Below are positions 48,047-60,512 of a stretch of DNA of 64,000 nt, piece by piece. The notes under the pieces were generated by a model that saw only the letters and a list, made by a program, of their open reading frames with translations, did not search any database and was not told where the DNA came from. Location: contig NC_057382.1 in NCBI RefSeq assembly GCF_016906535.1, forward strand, positions 2,207,625-2,271,624. The letters are read 5' to 3'. The stretch is from Rhizoctonia solani. Lineage: Eukaryota > Basidiomycota > Agaricomycetes > Cantharellales > Ceratobasidiaceae. How positions within the stretch are numbered: position 1 is the first letter of the stretch; each line of letters starts with the position of its first letter. A program made the position numbers and the translations under genes.

Positions 48047-48690
48047 TCAAGCGCGATGTAACGTAATCAAAGCCGCACCAGTACTTTTCATACAGTGCAG
48101 TCGATACCCACAAACGAAATGGTTTCCCAAAACCATAGAATTCTCAGCCAAGGTCCGGTTAAGCCGTGTCATTGGACCGTGAGGTGCCAATCCGTGCGAG
48201 CGCTGAAGGCTGTTTAGTGATTGGTCAAGGCTAAGATGTTCACCAGCCTGAGAGGCAATGAACGCCAGGCTATCTTGGTTAGTTAAGCTGCTAAGCAACA
48301 GGCAAGCCAGTGAACTTGTATATCTTAAGCGCTTAAGCTTATTCGCCGAGCAGCTGAGATGGGAAGCCTTTGCTTCAGTCTTATTTTTGTCGAAAATACC
48401 CCACAATGCTGCGTCGAGGTGATGGTAGAGACCTTGGACCATGGTTAATTTGATTGGCTGTACGCATACACGACGCCGAGCGCGCAGAAATGGTCGACAA
48501 ACACCCAGCCGAGAAGTTGTTCTAATAAAAGGCTCAAATATGTGCTTGATATATCACTGAGAGCCGCTTCACCTATCCTGGCTAGAAAACACGTAGTGTT
48601 TGCGGTGGACAAGACATTGTCGACATGAGCAAGGCTGCGGTTCAATGCAAAATTTAAGGAATGATTGTGCACACGCTAAGACACGAGATC
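48047..48690 (-). pseudogene. Decayed C-terminal remnant of the DUF2235-repeat paralogue
   Basis: The minus strand holds a short run similar to the other copy's C-terminal half: LDAALWGIFDKNKTEAKASHL corresponds to FDVTSWDIFDRNKVATKAMG near 57390-57440. Around it the frames are broken and the order of the intact copy is not kept. This appears to be the eroded 3' end of the gene at 48863-52155. Confidence 0.5.
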
Positions 48691-48694
48691 CATC

Positions 48695-49547
48695 TGATGT
48701 TTTTGTTTAAAAGCATAGCATACGAGCTGCGTGACCATGAAACTTATATCATTAAAGTTACAGAAACTCTGTTCTATGAAAGAGTATGCAATACTAAATT
48801 TGGCTTCAGCCGTGCTTGCGATTCGGCCTATGCTTGGGTAAAATGGGCGCCGACCTAGGCCTCTATTGAGAAGCGGGGTCGACAAGCGTGAATGAGCCAT
48901 CTTCGTGTTCATCCACAAGGTCGGAGACTTTTGAGAATCTTACCATCAGCTCATGTATAAGTAGTGGAGACCAATCTTACAGTGAACTGAAACGTTCTTG
49001 ACAATTTGCAGAACGTTTTCGACATATTTCCCTTTTTTGAGACTTGAAACAATTTCTCCATGCTCTCGGAATCATTGCCAAGTTTTCGACAGCACATATC
49101 TGGATCAAAGAGTTGGAGCCATTTTTACGTGAAGAAGGTCAAAATCTTTACAGTCTTTAGTTACTGTCGCCAAAGTGATAGATGCCTCGCTCGCAAGTTG
49201 TTGCTTTACTGAATCATCCTCCGCCATATAATCGCGCATTATTCTCACTAGATCTGGAATTATTTCGGTGTCGGCAACACTTTGTCCGCAATAGACTATT
49301 AAAGGGTTGATATGTAAACTAGGGGCGAATAACTTGGAAACCTGAAAGGCTTACGGTCCTGCATTAGTAACGCCGTGGTACGCATGGCTTGGAGAGATAG
49401 CTCGGGGTGCTTATCTTTGGCGCATATCAGTGGCCGAATGTAAATCGTGATACCCTCACAACGGAAAGCCTCCCTTGGGGCATCTGTATAGATGTCAATT
49501 CTTGGATGATGTCGCGTTGCTCGAGATAAAATGCTTTGCTTACAGTT
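48695..49547. repeat. Duplicated 853-bp block, copy A
   Basis: Nearly identical, in the same orientation, to 52632-53485. It lies inside the 3' part of the minus-strand DUF2235 gene and is therefore the likely source copy. Confidence 0.92.
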
Positions 49548-52155
49548 ACCAAGTCGGAAGAGAGACAATATCACATTCAAAGCGCCCTCCGCAAGAGCTG
49601 GTTGAGCATTTTTGTGAGATGACAGGGAGAAGCCCCTTTGAGTTCAGAACGCACCCGCTTTCTCCTTCTCCCAAGGTGCTGCACTTTTGATTCGCGCACC
49701 AAAGCCCCCAGTCAATTGGTCGATTATCCCGGAGATTCGATAGGCAATTGTTTCACTAACGTCCTCCATGATTTGAGTGAATGCTAAAGTTTTCGTTAAG
49801 TGTCAAGACGGGTTGCCGGAAATTTGGGAGACGTACTCACTTGTTTTCGCAACATCTGACAAGATGTCGGTAACCACACGTGCCAAAGCCATTGAGCGAG
49901 CCCCCTTTGGTATCCGTTCCCAGTTCCATTGCGCTAATCCATTAAGTAATTATATGTATAGCCAGTAAGAGATATACATACCATCAACAGAGTTGTCCTC
50001 GTTCAAATCTTTTGACGAAAGTCCAAACCAGCCTTTGATACGAGCCCAGGTAGTTGGCTTGGATGGATTGGCTAAAATAGCAATTGGTGAGACCATAGTA
50101 GATCAAGTTAAGCGGACATACAATCGATATCGCCCGCAGCCCAGCTTTCGAGCAATAGGATAGTGCGAGGTAAGACGATGTCCCGTAACCGGTCGACTTC
50201 AACAGCATCTTCTTCACCAAAGCCAGTGATTGCGCGGACTATCTTCACGGTATCCTGTTGATCTGGATAGGTTTTAAACAGCCTGTCAAGGAACTGCGGC
50301 CCTCCGTACGCCCATATAGCATCAGGTTTGCCGGGATCTAGCGGATTCCACGCAGCCTTGCAGAAGCTAACTAACACCGAAAAAAAAAACTATGACTTAC
50401 TGTCCACGAGAACGTAATTTTTCAGCCTCTCAAACCAATTGTCATCAGCATGCCCAGGTTCATCTTTCAGTATGTCCACCATGCGCGTGAATTGATAATC
50501 GTCCATGCATGACGGTTTTCTTTCCGTCTGGAAGCCCATGGGCAAATTTTCCCACTCAATTGTCTTCTGGGTGCCATTCTTCTTTTCCTCTTCTGTTAGT
50601 TGTCCATCGAGGAGTATTGCTTTAGGGCTGTATGTTTTGTTCGCCGTGTTTGGTTTATTTTCACCTCGGCTGAGACTTGCTTTGACTGTCCAGTGAATCG
50701 ATTGGTAGGGAAGCACCTCCCGAGCCCTCTTATTGTGAAACCACCTTGAGATATATCAGCGCATGATAAAATCAATATACACAGCGTCAAAGCGTCAGAC
50801 TTACCACCTTGATCTAGTTTTGCCATTGGAAAGATGCTCTTTCCAGCATAGGAATGGCGCATACTCAAGAATCATATAAAAGAATCCCTTCACAGAGGAG
50901 ACTCCCATGGACTCAGTCACCTCGGCGTGAGGAATACCGATCTTGACGTCATGGAGTCGTACGGATAGACCTTTTTTGTGGGCTTCTTCCATCATCCATT
51001 TGAGTGGTTCTCCCCCACTATCCAAAGTAGGATTTGCCTTGTTCCCTCCGCCACTAGCCACGGATAGATCAGAAGGAAGATAACCAGATAAAAAATATAC
51101 CTACATGTCCGAATGTGTTCCTGCAAACCATACATACTCCTGTGAGTGGTCGCCTATACAGAATTCCTCAACGTGCTCGGGGAGAAACTTGACTCGACAT
51201 TCATCGAGTGCCAAGGCATGACGGAAGTGGGTAATATGTTTGACCTGGTCGGAAAAAGGAAACGGCTTCCTGGGAAGGATTCCGACAGATGCAACGGTGT
51301 CCCTGGGTCCAACTGGTCAGATACCATTGTGAGGACATCATGAAGAATCTGATCCATACCAAACTCCGACGAAATGCAAATCGACCGTTTTACGACAAAA
51401 TGCCTCTTTAAACTTTTTCTTTACAGAGTCTCGCTCACGACTAGAATATATCGCCCAGGCACTACAATCATGTCGAATTCAGTCCAGAAGGTATATATGA
51501 GAGGCTGCGCACAACGGAATTTGTTCTTGATTCCCGGGATAAATAAGCCCGACCTGATACAATTGAATAAGTAATATTAACAAATTTATAGGAGTGGCTG
51601 AATGTACCGTGTGGATCATGCCCGCAAGTGTTCGAACTTGATATGCGCCTCGTGAGAAGCCTAGAAACAAAGTAAGTGAAACCTAAAACAAAAAGAGCTA
51701 GCTACTCATACCAAACAAGAATATCTGATCTCCCGGCTGGTAGTGATCAGACAACCAACGATACGCCCCGATAATAACCTGGTCGAAATTCCTGCAAACA
51801 CGCTCAATCTTATTCAAATCTATAAATATGCAAAAGTCTTACCAGGCAATCATCAAGTCAATAATACCTGCAAGCTGTTGCTTCAGGTATGCAAAGGACC
51901 ACCAGAAGGGACGGGCATACGTCCCAACACCACTGTTGTAGTAGGTAAGCTGGGTCGAGTCTTTGGTTATACGGCTATAGAGCTCGACCACGTTGGTGTT
52001 CTAGTAGTACGAAATCAATATTGTGCATAATAGACAATGAGACGAATAACCTTCTCCGAAAACTGATTGGAAGTGCCATCAATACATACAATGAGCTTTC
52101 GTGGTTGTGATTTGAGACTCGAGTCTTGTCCAGTATTAGCGGCCGGGTCGCTCAT
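48863..52155 (-). CDS. DUF2235 (Tle1-like) alpha/beta hydrolase with helical-repeat region, copy 2, C-terminus uncertain
   Basis: ATG at 52155 (MSDPAANTGQDSSLKSQPRK). The same exon pattern as the divergent copy at 53825, including the unusual GTTATT donor after exon 1. The hydrolase domain is complete: KLIVCIDGTSNQF, GFSRGAYQVRTLAGMIHT (nucleophile Ser), HFVGVWDTVASVGILPR, EYVWFAGTHSDM+GGGNK (catalytic His/Asp region), GEPLKWMMEEAHKKG. The later region (LDPGKPDAIWAYGGPQFLD, PLICAKDKHPELSLQAMRTT, IIPDLVRIMRDYM) follows the partner to about 49000. After that the sequences no longer agree and two frames compete, so the stop at 48863 is a guess. It is either a shortened protein or a pseudogene losing its 3' half. 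Confidence 0.65.
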
Positions 52156-52631
52156 TGTAGCTGAGTCTCAAAGGGATAGATCACTGTGGGAAGTAGCGGT
52201 ACTCCCTCGAAGTGTCAGAGTTATACCGCGTTTTAGCTCGAATTTCACTTCCGAGAAGCGTCGATGTTGCTTCGTCGAAGTGCCAAGTTGTGGGGACCTA
52301 AAACGTGGCCCTATTAGGCCACTACTGACCGCGAAGTGCTAAATGTCGCAATAAGCACTATTTGCGGGTCACCGAAGTACCAAATCGGCTCCGTCGAAGT
52401 GTGAAGTGCTAATCATTTACACTTCAATATCACAATATTCACGCTCCGTCGTAGTACTTTTCACGCCTCCATGCCGTAAATTTGGCACTTCTAGATGACC
52501 AACTTCGTACTTTGCATGACTTCAAGTTGCGCTATATGTGTATTTCCGATCCTCCAGCAGTATGAATATGAAATAAATGTATGACTTGCGCATATCACTA
52601 TACACATCTGCGTGAATCAGATTGTAGCATT
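52156..52631. other. Promoter-side spacer with repeated GAAGTG motifs
   Basis: Between the start of copy 2 and the duplicated block. The motif CGAAGT(G/A) recurs near 52208, 52276, 52330, 52373 and 52397, and the reverse form (CACTTC) near 52421 and 52486. No coding frame. Confidence 0.5.
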
Positions 52632-53485
52632 TGATGTTTTTGTTTAAAAGCATAGCATACGAACTGCGTGACCATGAAACTTGTATCATTAAAGTTACAG
52701 AAACTCTGTTCTATGAAAGAGTATGCAATACTAAATTTGGCTTCAGCCGTGCTTGCGATTCGGCCTATGCTTGGGTAAAATGGGCGCCGACCTAGGCCTC
52801 TATTGAGAAGCGGGGTCAACAAGCGTGAATGAGCCATCTTCGTTTTCATCCACAAGGTTGGAGACTTTTGAGAATTCTACCATCAGCTCATGTAGAAGTA
52901 GTGGAGACCAACCTTACAGTGAACTGAAACGTTCTTGACAATTTGCAGAACGTTTTCGACATATTTCCCTTTTTTTGAGACTTGAAACAATTTCTCCATG
53001 CTCTCGGAATCATTGCCAAGTTTTCGACAGCACATATCTGGATCAAAGAGTTGGAGCCATTTTTACGTGAAGAAGGTCAAAATCTTTACAGTCTTTAGTT
53101 ACTGTTGCCAAAGTGATAGATGCCTCGTTCGCAAGTTGTTGCTTTACTGAATCATCCTCTCCCATATAATCGCGCATTATTCTCACTAGATCTGGAATTA
53201 TTTCGGTGTCGGCAACACTTTGTCCGCAATAGACTATTAAAGGGTTGATATGTAAACTAGGGGCGAATAACTTGGAAACCTGAAAGGCTTACGGTCCTGC
53301 ATTAGTAACGCCGTGGTACGCATGGCTTGGAGAGATAGCTCGGGGTGCTTATCTTTGGCGCATATCAGTGGCCGAATGTAAATCGTGATACCCTCAGAAC
53401 GGAAGACCTCCCTTGGGGCATCTGTATAGATGTCAATTCTTGGATGATGTCGCGTTGCTCGAGATAAAGTGCTTTGCTTACAGTT
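52632..53485. repeat. Duplicated 854-bp block, copy B (gene fragment)
   Basis: Repeat of 48695-49547 with few differences, ending abruptly after TTACAGTT. It carries a minus-strand fragment of the repeat region of copy 2 in the spacer between the divergent genes. Confidence 0.92.
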
Positions 53486-53824
53486 GGATCAGTCACGCGC
53501 ACGGGCGATCATTAACCGCCCCGGCTACTGTGTGCGTGCTATTGGCAATCATTGATCCTTTGTTTTCGACGATTCCATCATGTCTGGTTCCCTTCCCCGT
53601 CAAATGTGCCTGGCCGATCCTGACAGCAGACCGCTATTTCTTGAGCCGGGGATAAATGGAGGTATTGAATCGGAGGCCGCGAGGCTGTTCCCCTCGGCTT
53701 GTAATGATATAAAGTCAATTCGCCTTATAACATTACCAGCATCATTCCCCCAAGATACACTCAAGACAGAGGGCCTTTTTGCTACCCATTTCCACACCTG
53801 TATCGACCTGTCTTAGACCTGGGT

Positions 53825-56800
53825 ATGAGCCAACCGGTTGAATCTACACGAGACCCAGGCCTCAAACCAAAACCGCGAAAGTTGATTGTGTGCATTGATG
53901 GCACTTCCAATCAGTTTTCGGAGAAGGTTATTCGTCTCATTGTCTATTATGCACGATGTTGATTTCGTGCTACTAGAACACCAACGTGGTCGAGCTCTAT
54001 AGCCGTATAACCAAAGACTCGACACAGCTTACCTACTACAACAGCGGTGTTGGGACATATGCCCGTCCCTTCTGGTGGTCTTTTGCGTACCTGAAGCAAC
54101 AGATTTCAGGTATTATTGACTTGATGATTGCCTGGTACGCTTTTCTTTTTGTAAAGCAGTAATATTCAAGTAGATTAAACATCTTAGCAGGAATTTCGAT
54201 CAGGTTATTATCGGAGCATATCGTTGGCTGGCCGATCACTACCAGCCGGGGGACCAAATCTTCTTGTTTGGTACGAGAGGTTAACCTGTTCTATTCTTTT
54301 CTTGGTTTCTCAACTTGCTTCTAGGTTTCTCGCGAGGCGCATATCAAGTTCGAACACTTGCGGGCATGATCCACACGGTACATTCAGCCATTCCTATAAA
54401 TTTGTTAATATTACTTATTCAATTGTATCAGGTCGGGCTTATTTATCCCGGGAATCAAGAGCAAATCGCATTGTACGCAGTCTCTCATACTTGTCCTGTG
54501 GCTTGAATTTGACATGAGCAGTGCTTGGGCAATTTACTCCGGTGATGAGCCAGAATCCGTAAAGAACAAGTTTAAAGAGGCTTTTTGTCGCGAAAAGGTG
54601 GATCTGCATTTTGTCGGAGTTTGGTATGGATTAGAATGTTCATGAAGTTCTCACAGTAAGATTTGACCATTTGAACTTCAGGGACACCGTTGCATCTGTC
54701 GGAATCCTTCCAAGGAAGCCGTTCCCGTTTTCTGACAAATGCGAGCATATAAATCACTTTCGCCATGCCTTGGCACTCGACGAACGTCGAGTCAAATTTC
54801 TCCCTGAGCACGTCGTCAGTGAAGGCGTACAAGGTTACCAAACACAAGAGGAAGTATGGTTTGCGGGAACGCACTCAGATATGTGAGTGGGTTAATCATC
54901 TGGTTGTCGTCCTTCTGAATTGTCTATCAATAGTGGCGGAGGAAACAAGGCGAACCCTACTTTGGATCGTGGAGGAGAACCTTTGAAGTGGATGATGGAA
55001 GAAGCCTACAAACAAGGTCTATCCGTACGACTCCATGACGTCAAGATTGGCGTTCCACATGCCGAAGTAACTGATTCCTTGCGAGCCAACTCCGTACGTG
55101 GGTGCTTATATACGATCCTCGAAATTCTCCCATTCTTGTTCTGGAAAGAAAGCTTTTCTAGCAAGAAGTATACGTTGAAATGGTAGGTCTATTGCTTGAG
55201 CACTCCATGTGATGGTTGTATGGTGCGCTAATTTTTTTTTTACAAGGGATCCTCACTTAGGGAGCCCTCGGGAGGTTCTTCCCCATCAATCCATTCACTG
55301 GACAGTCAACGCGAGTCTCGGCAAGAATAATCCTCAGGAGTTAGATCCAACAGGAAGGGGATACAGTCCCAAAGCGATACTTCTGGACGGCGACTTAACA
55401 GAGGAGGAGCAGGGCAGTAATGTTAAGAAGATAATAAAGTGGGAAGATTTCAACATTGAAGAGGATCGATTCGGACGGCGAAGCTGGGTGGACGATCACC
55501 AATTTATGCTCATGATGCGCATACTAAAACCGAAATCTGGTGATGACTGGTTTGCGAATTTGAAAGATTATGTTTTGGGGGAGAGTGAGTGGTGGTTTTC
55601 CGCCTAGTGTTAGCCGAATTTCGCAAGGCTGAGCAGATTTCGCTAGATCCGGGTAAACCCGATGCAATCTGGGCATACGGAGGGCCACAATTTCTTCAAA
55701 AGCTATTTGAAGCACATCAGGACCAGGAGAGTACAGTGAAGATTGCTCGTTTGATTATTGGTTTCGGTGAATAAAGAAACATAATAGCGCTCCTGACAGT
55801 AGTATTGACCAAACGGTTTAGATGATGACCTTGCATCAAGCAGCCCCGCAGGTGCGCCAAAGCAACCTGTTGGCAAGGACCAAAGGAAAAGAGAACAAGG
55901 TCAGTCCGCAGGTACATCATTGACACATCCCTAATCGATTCAGCTACAGATTTAGCCAATCGTTTGCGGGACATGGTTATACCTCGCGCTATCCTATTAC
56001 TCCGAGAATGGTCCGAAAAAGACGTAAAAAGTGTGTCACTTCAACTTAATTTAATATCGTACCAAGTGCGAGCTTAGCTACAGATGAGTTGCCCAAGCAA
56101 AGCGTCTGGGCGAGTGTTCGAGGTTGGTTTGGGCTCTCGTCAAAAGATACGGACGAGGACGACTCCCTTGATGGTACGCATATCATTCACCAGTCAGTGG
56201 TTCATTGATTCAAATCATGGTAGCAAAATGGGACTGGAAACGGATACCAAAGGACAGTCGCTCAATGGACTTAGCACGTGTAGTTACCGACATTTTGTCA
56301 GATGCTGAAAAGACAAGTGGGTGGATCTTGCATACTTACGATAAGAATAATTTTTTCTTATTTGACAAAAACTCTAGGATTTGCTTATGTTATGCAGAGC
56401 TCCAGCGAGCAATTGGCTAGGCAAATTATGGTGGTTATTCACGAAATGACTGACCGCGAGACGCCAATCCAAAGTGCAGCATCTTGGGAGAATAGCAAAG
56501 CCGGTGAGTCCTGCGCTAAGCCGTAATCAGCTTTGTCAACTCAGAGTCATGCTGCGAACCAGCTCTTGCGGAGGGAGCTTTGAATGTGATAGTGGCACTC
56601 CTCAGCCTCGGTAATGGTAAGTGTGGCATTATTCCTTGAACCACAAAGAAATCGTTCAAGAGTTTATATACATATAGATGCCCCGAGGGATGTTTTCCAT
56701 TTCGAGAATACCGCGGCTGCAATTCGTCCACTAATATGCGCCAAAGAAAGACACCTTACGTTGTCGCTTCAAGCTATGCGTACCGCGGCGCTATTGATGC

Positions 56801-58858
56801 AGGATCGTAAGCTCTTTAGGTTTTCACGTGGTTTTCACCTACTTACTTATCCAACTTTTATTAGTATATTGTGGAATGGATGTCGCAGATTCTGAAATTA
56901 TCCCTGACCTGATTGGAATGATGCACGATTACACGACGAAGGACGACCTAGTGAAACAGAAACTTGCGAATGAGGCATCCATAACATTGGTGACATTAAC
57001 TAAACACTGTAAGAGCTTCAACCTGCCCATGTGATGACGCTTTTAACTCTCAAATTCAGCATGGTGTTGCCAAAAGATCAGCGGTGATTCCGAGCTGATG
57101 GATAAATTACTTCAAGTATTGAAAGCAAAGAATCATGTCGATAGCATTCTGCAAGTTTTTAGGAATGTCTCAACTGATTGTAAGACCGGGCCCAAATATT
57201 GCAGCCTGAACTAACGGCGGAGTTTTACGCAGATCCCGAGGGATTGTCGCCCAAGCATATTAAAGGCATTTCCGACCAGATGGAAAAAGACGTCGATGCT
57301 TTGTTCGCACTGGCAAATATTGCTTCTCATTGTGCGTTAAGTTTCCTTGGATACTACACCCGCTGATTCATGTCAACACTTCAGATACCTTTGATGTAAC
57401 ATCTTGGGATATCTTTGATAGAAACAAGGTTGCTACAAAGGCTATGGGCCTACTAGGCCAACAAGATATACAAATTCAAGCGGCTGCCCAGTTGATTAGG
57501 AACCTAGTTGACCAAGGTACGAACCTCAACTATTATTCAGTGACTTTTGCTTAGTCGTTTACAGAATCAAGTCTCACGAAAGTTTCGGGAACACCTTTGA
57601 AAACATCTATAGTCCTTCCCCAGGTGTTTTTGGCTCTCACAGCTTCGGTTCGGGAGCCGTCTCGTTCCCAGTCAGCAATTGACGAGTTATTGGCAACTAT
57701 TGTGCGATTTTTATTGCTAAGTAAGCCTCTACTAGTACAAACTCAAATATCTGAAATAACCTCAACTACTCCTGGTAGAGCCGAATCCAGGAAACAAGAT
57801 ACCCGCTCTGATCTTGGAAGCTGAGATACCTAGCTTGGCTGCACTAGCACAGTCGGGGAAGCAACCCGCAATTTTGGCCGTCTCGGCTGCGTTTGCGCAC
57901 AGTTGGTCTTTACCTTTGCCTGTGTTATATCTTGGGCTGATACAACTTTCTTTAGGCGAGAGCGGAAAGGAGCGTGCCACTCAGTACATATCGAGCCTTG
58001 CTGAGATGATGACCTTGGAAGACCAAAAATTCTTGAAAGATTCGATAGAAGTGCTCACGCTCCTAATTAATGAAGGTTTGCTGATTCATGAATCCGAGCA
58101 TAAGTTTGCGTAATTTATTTTCGACTTAGGCTATAGTCTTCAAGGCGTTCATGCAAAATGTGTGATGGATGCTATAGTAGTGATTATCAAGGCAATCTAC
58201 ACATATCAACTGTTTGCTGAGGATGGTACGTACTGTGTAATTGTGAAAGTATATTCCACTAACACACCCCAGCGCCTATGTCCGACTGGGAAAAAGAGAA
58301 AGTTGTTTTCACAGTTTTTGATCTCTTTGAAGTTTTGTGTAATGATAGTGAGTTTCATCAATTATTCACGTATGTACATCTAACATGACACATAAATCAC
58401 ATAGGAGATAACCGTAACCACTTGGCTAGCACTGAGATCTTTGAGACCATCATACTGGGATCAGGTATTGGCTACGCCACTCCTACTGACGACCATGCAA
58501 ACGCGATGGTGGATCGTCTTACTCAGTACGGTGAGCTATCCAGACTTGACAGCTTACAGCCATTTTGACAGCTTACCCTTTTGTGCAGAGGACCTCACTA
58601 ATATAATTGAGGCGTTACGAGAAAAGCGTAGGTACTGCCACTCGCAAATAAGTTTGTTACTTACGTTTCAATTTAGTTCCTCCTCGTGAAACAGAGGATG
58701 AGATTACGGATGAGGTAACAAATGATGGCGAGAACCTAGCTGGAGTAGCAGGCGACCAAGAGGAGCTAGGCGAAGTGAAGGATTATTTACAGGATACAAG
58801 TGAAGCAGAGGATGAAGCGGAGGATGAAGCGGAGGAGACGAGCCCATTGTTACCCTAG
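53825..58858 (+). CDS. DUF2235 (Tle1-like) alpha/beta hydrolase fused to a long helical-repeat region, copy 1
   Basis: ATG at 53825 (MSQPVESTRDPGLKPKPRK), stop TAG at 58856-58858, more than twenty short introns, product well over 1,000 residues. N-terminal third: KLIVCIDGTSNQF, WWSFAYLKQQISGIIDLMIA, GFSRGAYQVRTLAGMIHT (GxSxG nucleophile), DTVASVGILPRKPFPFSDK, WFAGTHSDI+GGGNK (the His/Asp motif of DUF2235 hydrolases), GEPLKWMMEEAYKQG. Then LDPGKPDAIWAYGGPQFLQ. The rest is made of repeated helix pairs (for example LARQIMVVIHEMTD, LSLQAMRTAALLMQD, ALNVIVALLSLGN, IQAAAQLIRNLVDQ) resembling ARM/HEAT repeats, and it ends with an acidic tail (DEAEDEAEE) and SPLLP. No signal peptide. An alternative splice reading around 55765-55945 is needed to bypass an apparent TAA. 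In bacteria this hydrolase family includes phospholipase effectors; the role here is unknown. Confidence 0.82.
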
Positions 58859-58945
58859 ATTTAAAACAGCACCTTAGTTTGGAGATTTACTCAAACGGGA
58901 GGTGTTTTTTTACGATATAGTTTTATAAGATACAACGAGCTTTTT

Positions 58946-59263
58946 CTATTTATCATCTCCCCGCTCGTCTGCGTCGGCTACGAGACCCAGACCGGCAAAG
59001 GTTGGGGAACCCCCGCGGCTGCGAAGCAGCGAGGGTGGACCGGGGGCGCCTGACCACAAGTCTGGCTCGTAGGTGGGCAGCCCAAAGTAGCTTTCGTGAT
59101 CCACAAGATGGTGGGTGGGATAAAAACGGCCCGCGAAGGCGTGCTGCGGCACTTGGTGTGTACGAGGCCAGACGGTGGAGGAGGTCCGACGCAAGTCGAC
59201 ACGGCATGAAGCGGCGGTCAAGTGTCTCAGTTTTTTTTTTTCTTTTTTTTGATACACGTCCAT
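58946..59263 (-). pseudogene. C-terminal fragment of an unrecognised protein
   Basis: A GC-rich island with open minus-strand sequence: GRFYPTHHLVDHESYFGLPT, YEPDLWSGAPGPPSLLRSRG, SPTFAGLGLVADADERGDDK and a stop at 58946. It has the feel of a conserved protein C-terminus, but upstream (above 59210) it runs into a poly-T tract and loses coding character, so it is truncated. Family not recognised. Confidence 0.45.
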
Positions 59264-60512
59264 AAAATAACTATGGGAGCTACATGCGAACTAGGCAAAC
59301 CGCTCACAGAACCGAAACCGAACCGTCAAAGCTACAGGAACAGAAACAGAGAAAAGAAGCACGTAAGAGACGGAAACAAGCGAGAGGGTAGCACGGTCAG
59401 AAAAAATAGCGATGTCGCGCGGCGACGTACAGGTGGCTTAAGGCCTAACTCGGGGGAGAGGCCGTAAGGGCGGGAATGGAGTGGCGGCCTTAAGGGCGTA
59501 ACTATTACATGTTTGGAGCGGTTGCCGGCAGGCCTCCTCGTCTTCGACCTATGCCCGTCCTGGCAATAAACTTTGCGACTGTCTCAAGACCTGCGTGGGA
59601 GCCAAACAATGTGGGATCGTTATTATTGGTGGAAAACTCACTGAGTATCCCCCTGTGTCCCGCCGTAGCGGGACAGGAGGTGGTTAGATGAAATATGGTC
59701 TCTTCCGACTCCCCGCACTCTACGGGGGCATGAATTTATCCGGAGGCCTCCAGAGCACTCATGAGGACCGGAGCGCTGCGAGGAGGCCCCCCCCAATCCG
59801 TCAGTGTCGTAAGTTCCTATGTCACATCGTGCGGTCTCACGAGTTGATGTAGAGCCTCGCAATCTACTCGATCCACTCGTGGTTACTCACGAGTTTGATA
59901 CTCTTCTCACGATTGAGTGGTCTTTGCGGCGTTGTTTGTTGATTAGCTACATGTGTACGCTCGCTTTTAAACTATAATTGGCGATTGATCTCATTCACGC
60001 ACACAGTGTAATACAGCTAATACAGTAATTCATTGTTTCAGTTCTCACAGAGGCTTGCGCAACACAAGCATACGTCACAAGTATAACCCAATACAACCCG
60101 ACGCTACACGGCACGACACAATCCAACACAAAACGACACGATGCGGCACAAAACGACACGCAAAATGACACGACGTAAGATAATAGTACATGATATAAAG
60201 TAGAAACGGCGGAGTGGGGGTTGAGGCAAGTCAAGGCACAGGCAATAACGCACATGAGGATGAGGAAGAACAATATGGATACGGGGCTGAGCAGTATACC
60301 TAACCATGGAGAAAACAAGACGAATTAGACGGAACGGGTTTTGCGTGTATGATTGGGAGGAGGCAACAAGTCGACAGAACACCGAAGAGCTAAGAGCGAA
60401 AAGAGCAAGAAAAGGGAAAGGGAAAGTCGATGAATTGAGTCATTGTGTACACGCTGGTCTGGAGTCGGGGTTGTGAGAGGGCATGACGGGTGACAGTCTT
60501 GAGTTAATACGC
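59264..60512. repeat. LTR-like remnants and low-complexity sequence
   Basis: At about 59425-59510 GGCGGCCTTAAGGGCGTAAC resembles the gypsy LTR text GGCGCTTAAGGCCGTAAC-type motif, suggesting old LTR pieces. At 60085-60180 a purine-poor stretch repeats ACGACAC-like units (simple repeat). The small palindrome TGTCCCGCCGTAGCGGGACA is near 59657. No gene. Confidence 0.4.

Noticed and set aside
48676..48918. 80-codon minus frame repeated at 52598-52855
   Set aside because: It repeats because the DNA block is duplicated; I cannot show it is translated, and a competing frame exists.
55765..55800. Stop codon after GFGE in DUF2235 copy 1, suggesting a pseudogene
   Set aside because: A GT donor at GGTGAATAA and a later exon (DDLASSSPAGAPKQPVGKDQ) followed by a GTCAGT...CAG intron rejoin the conserved LANRLRDMV frame.
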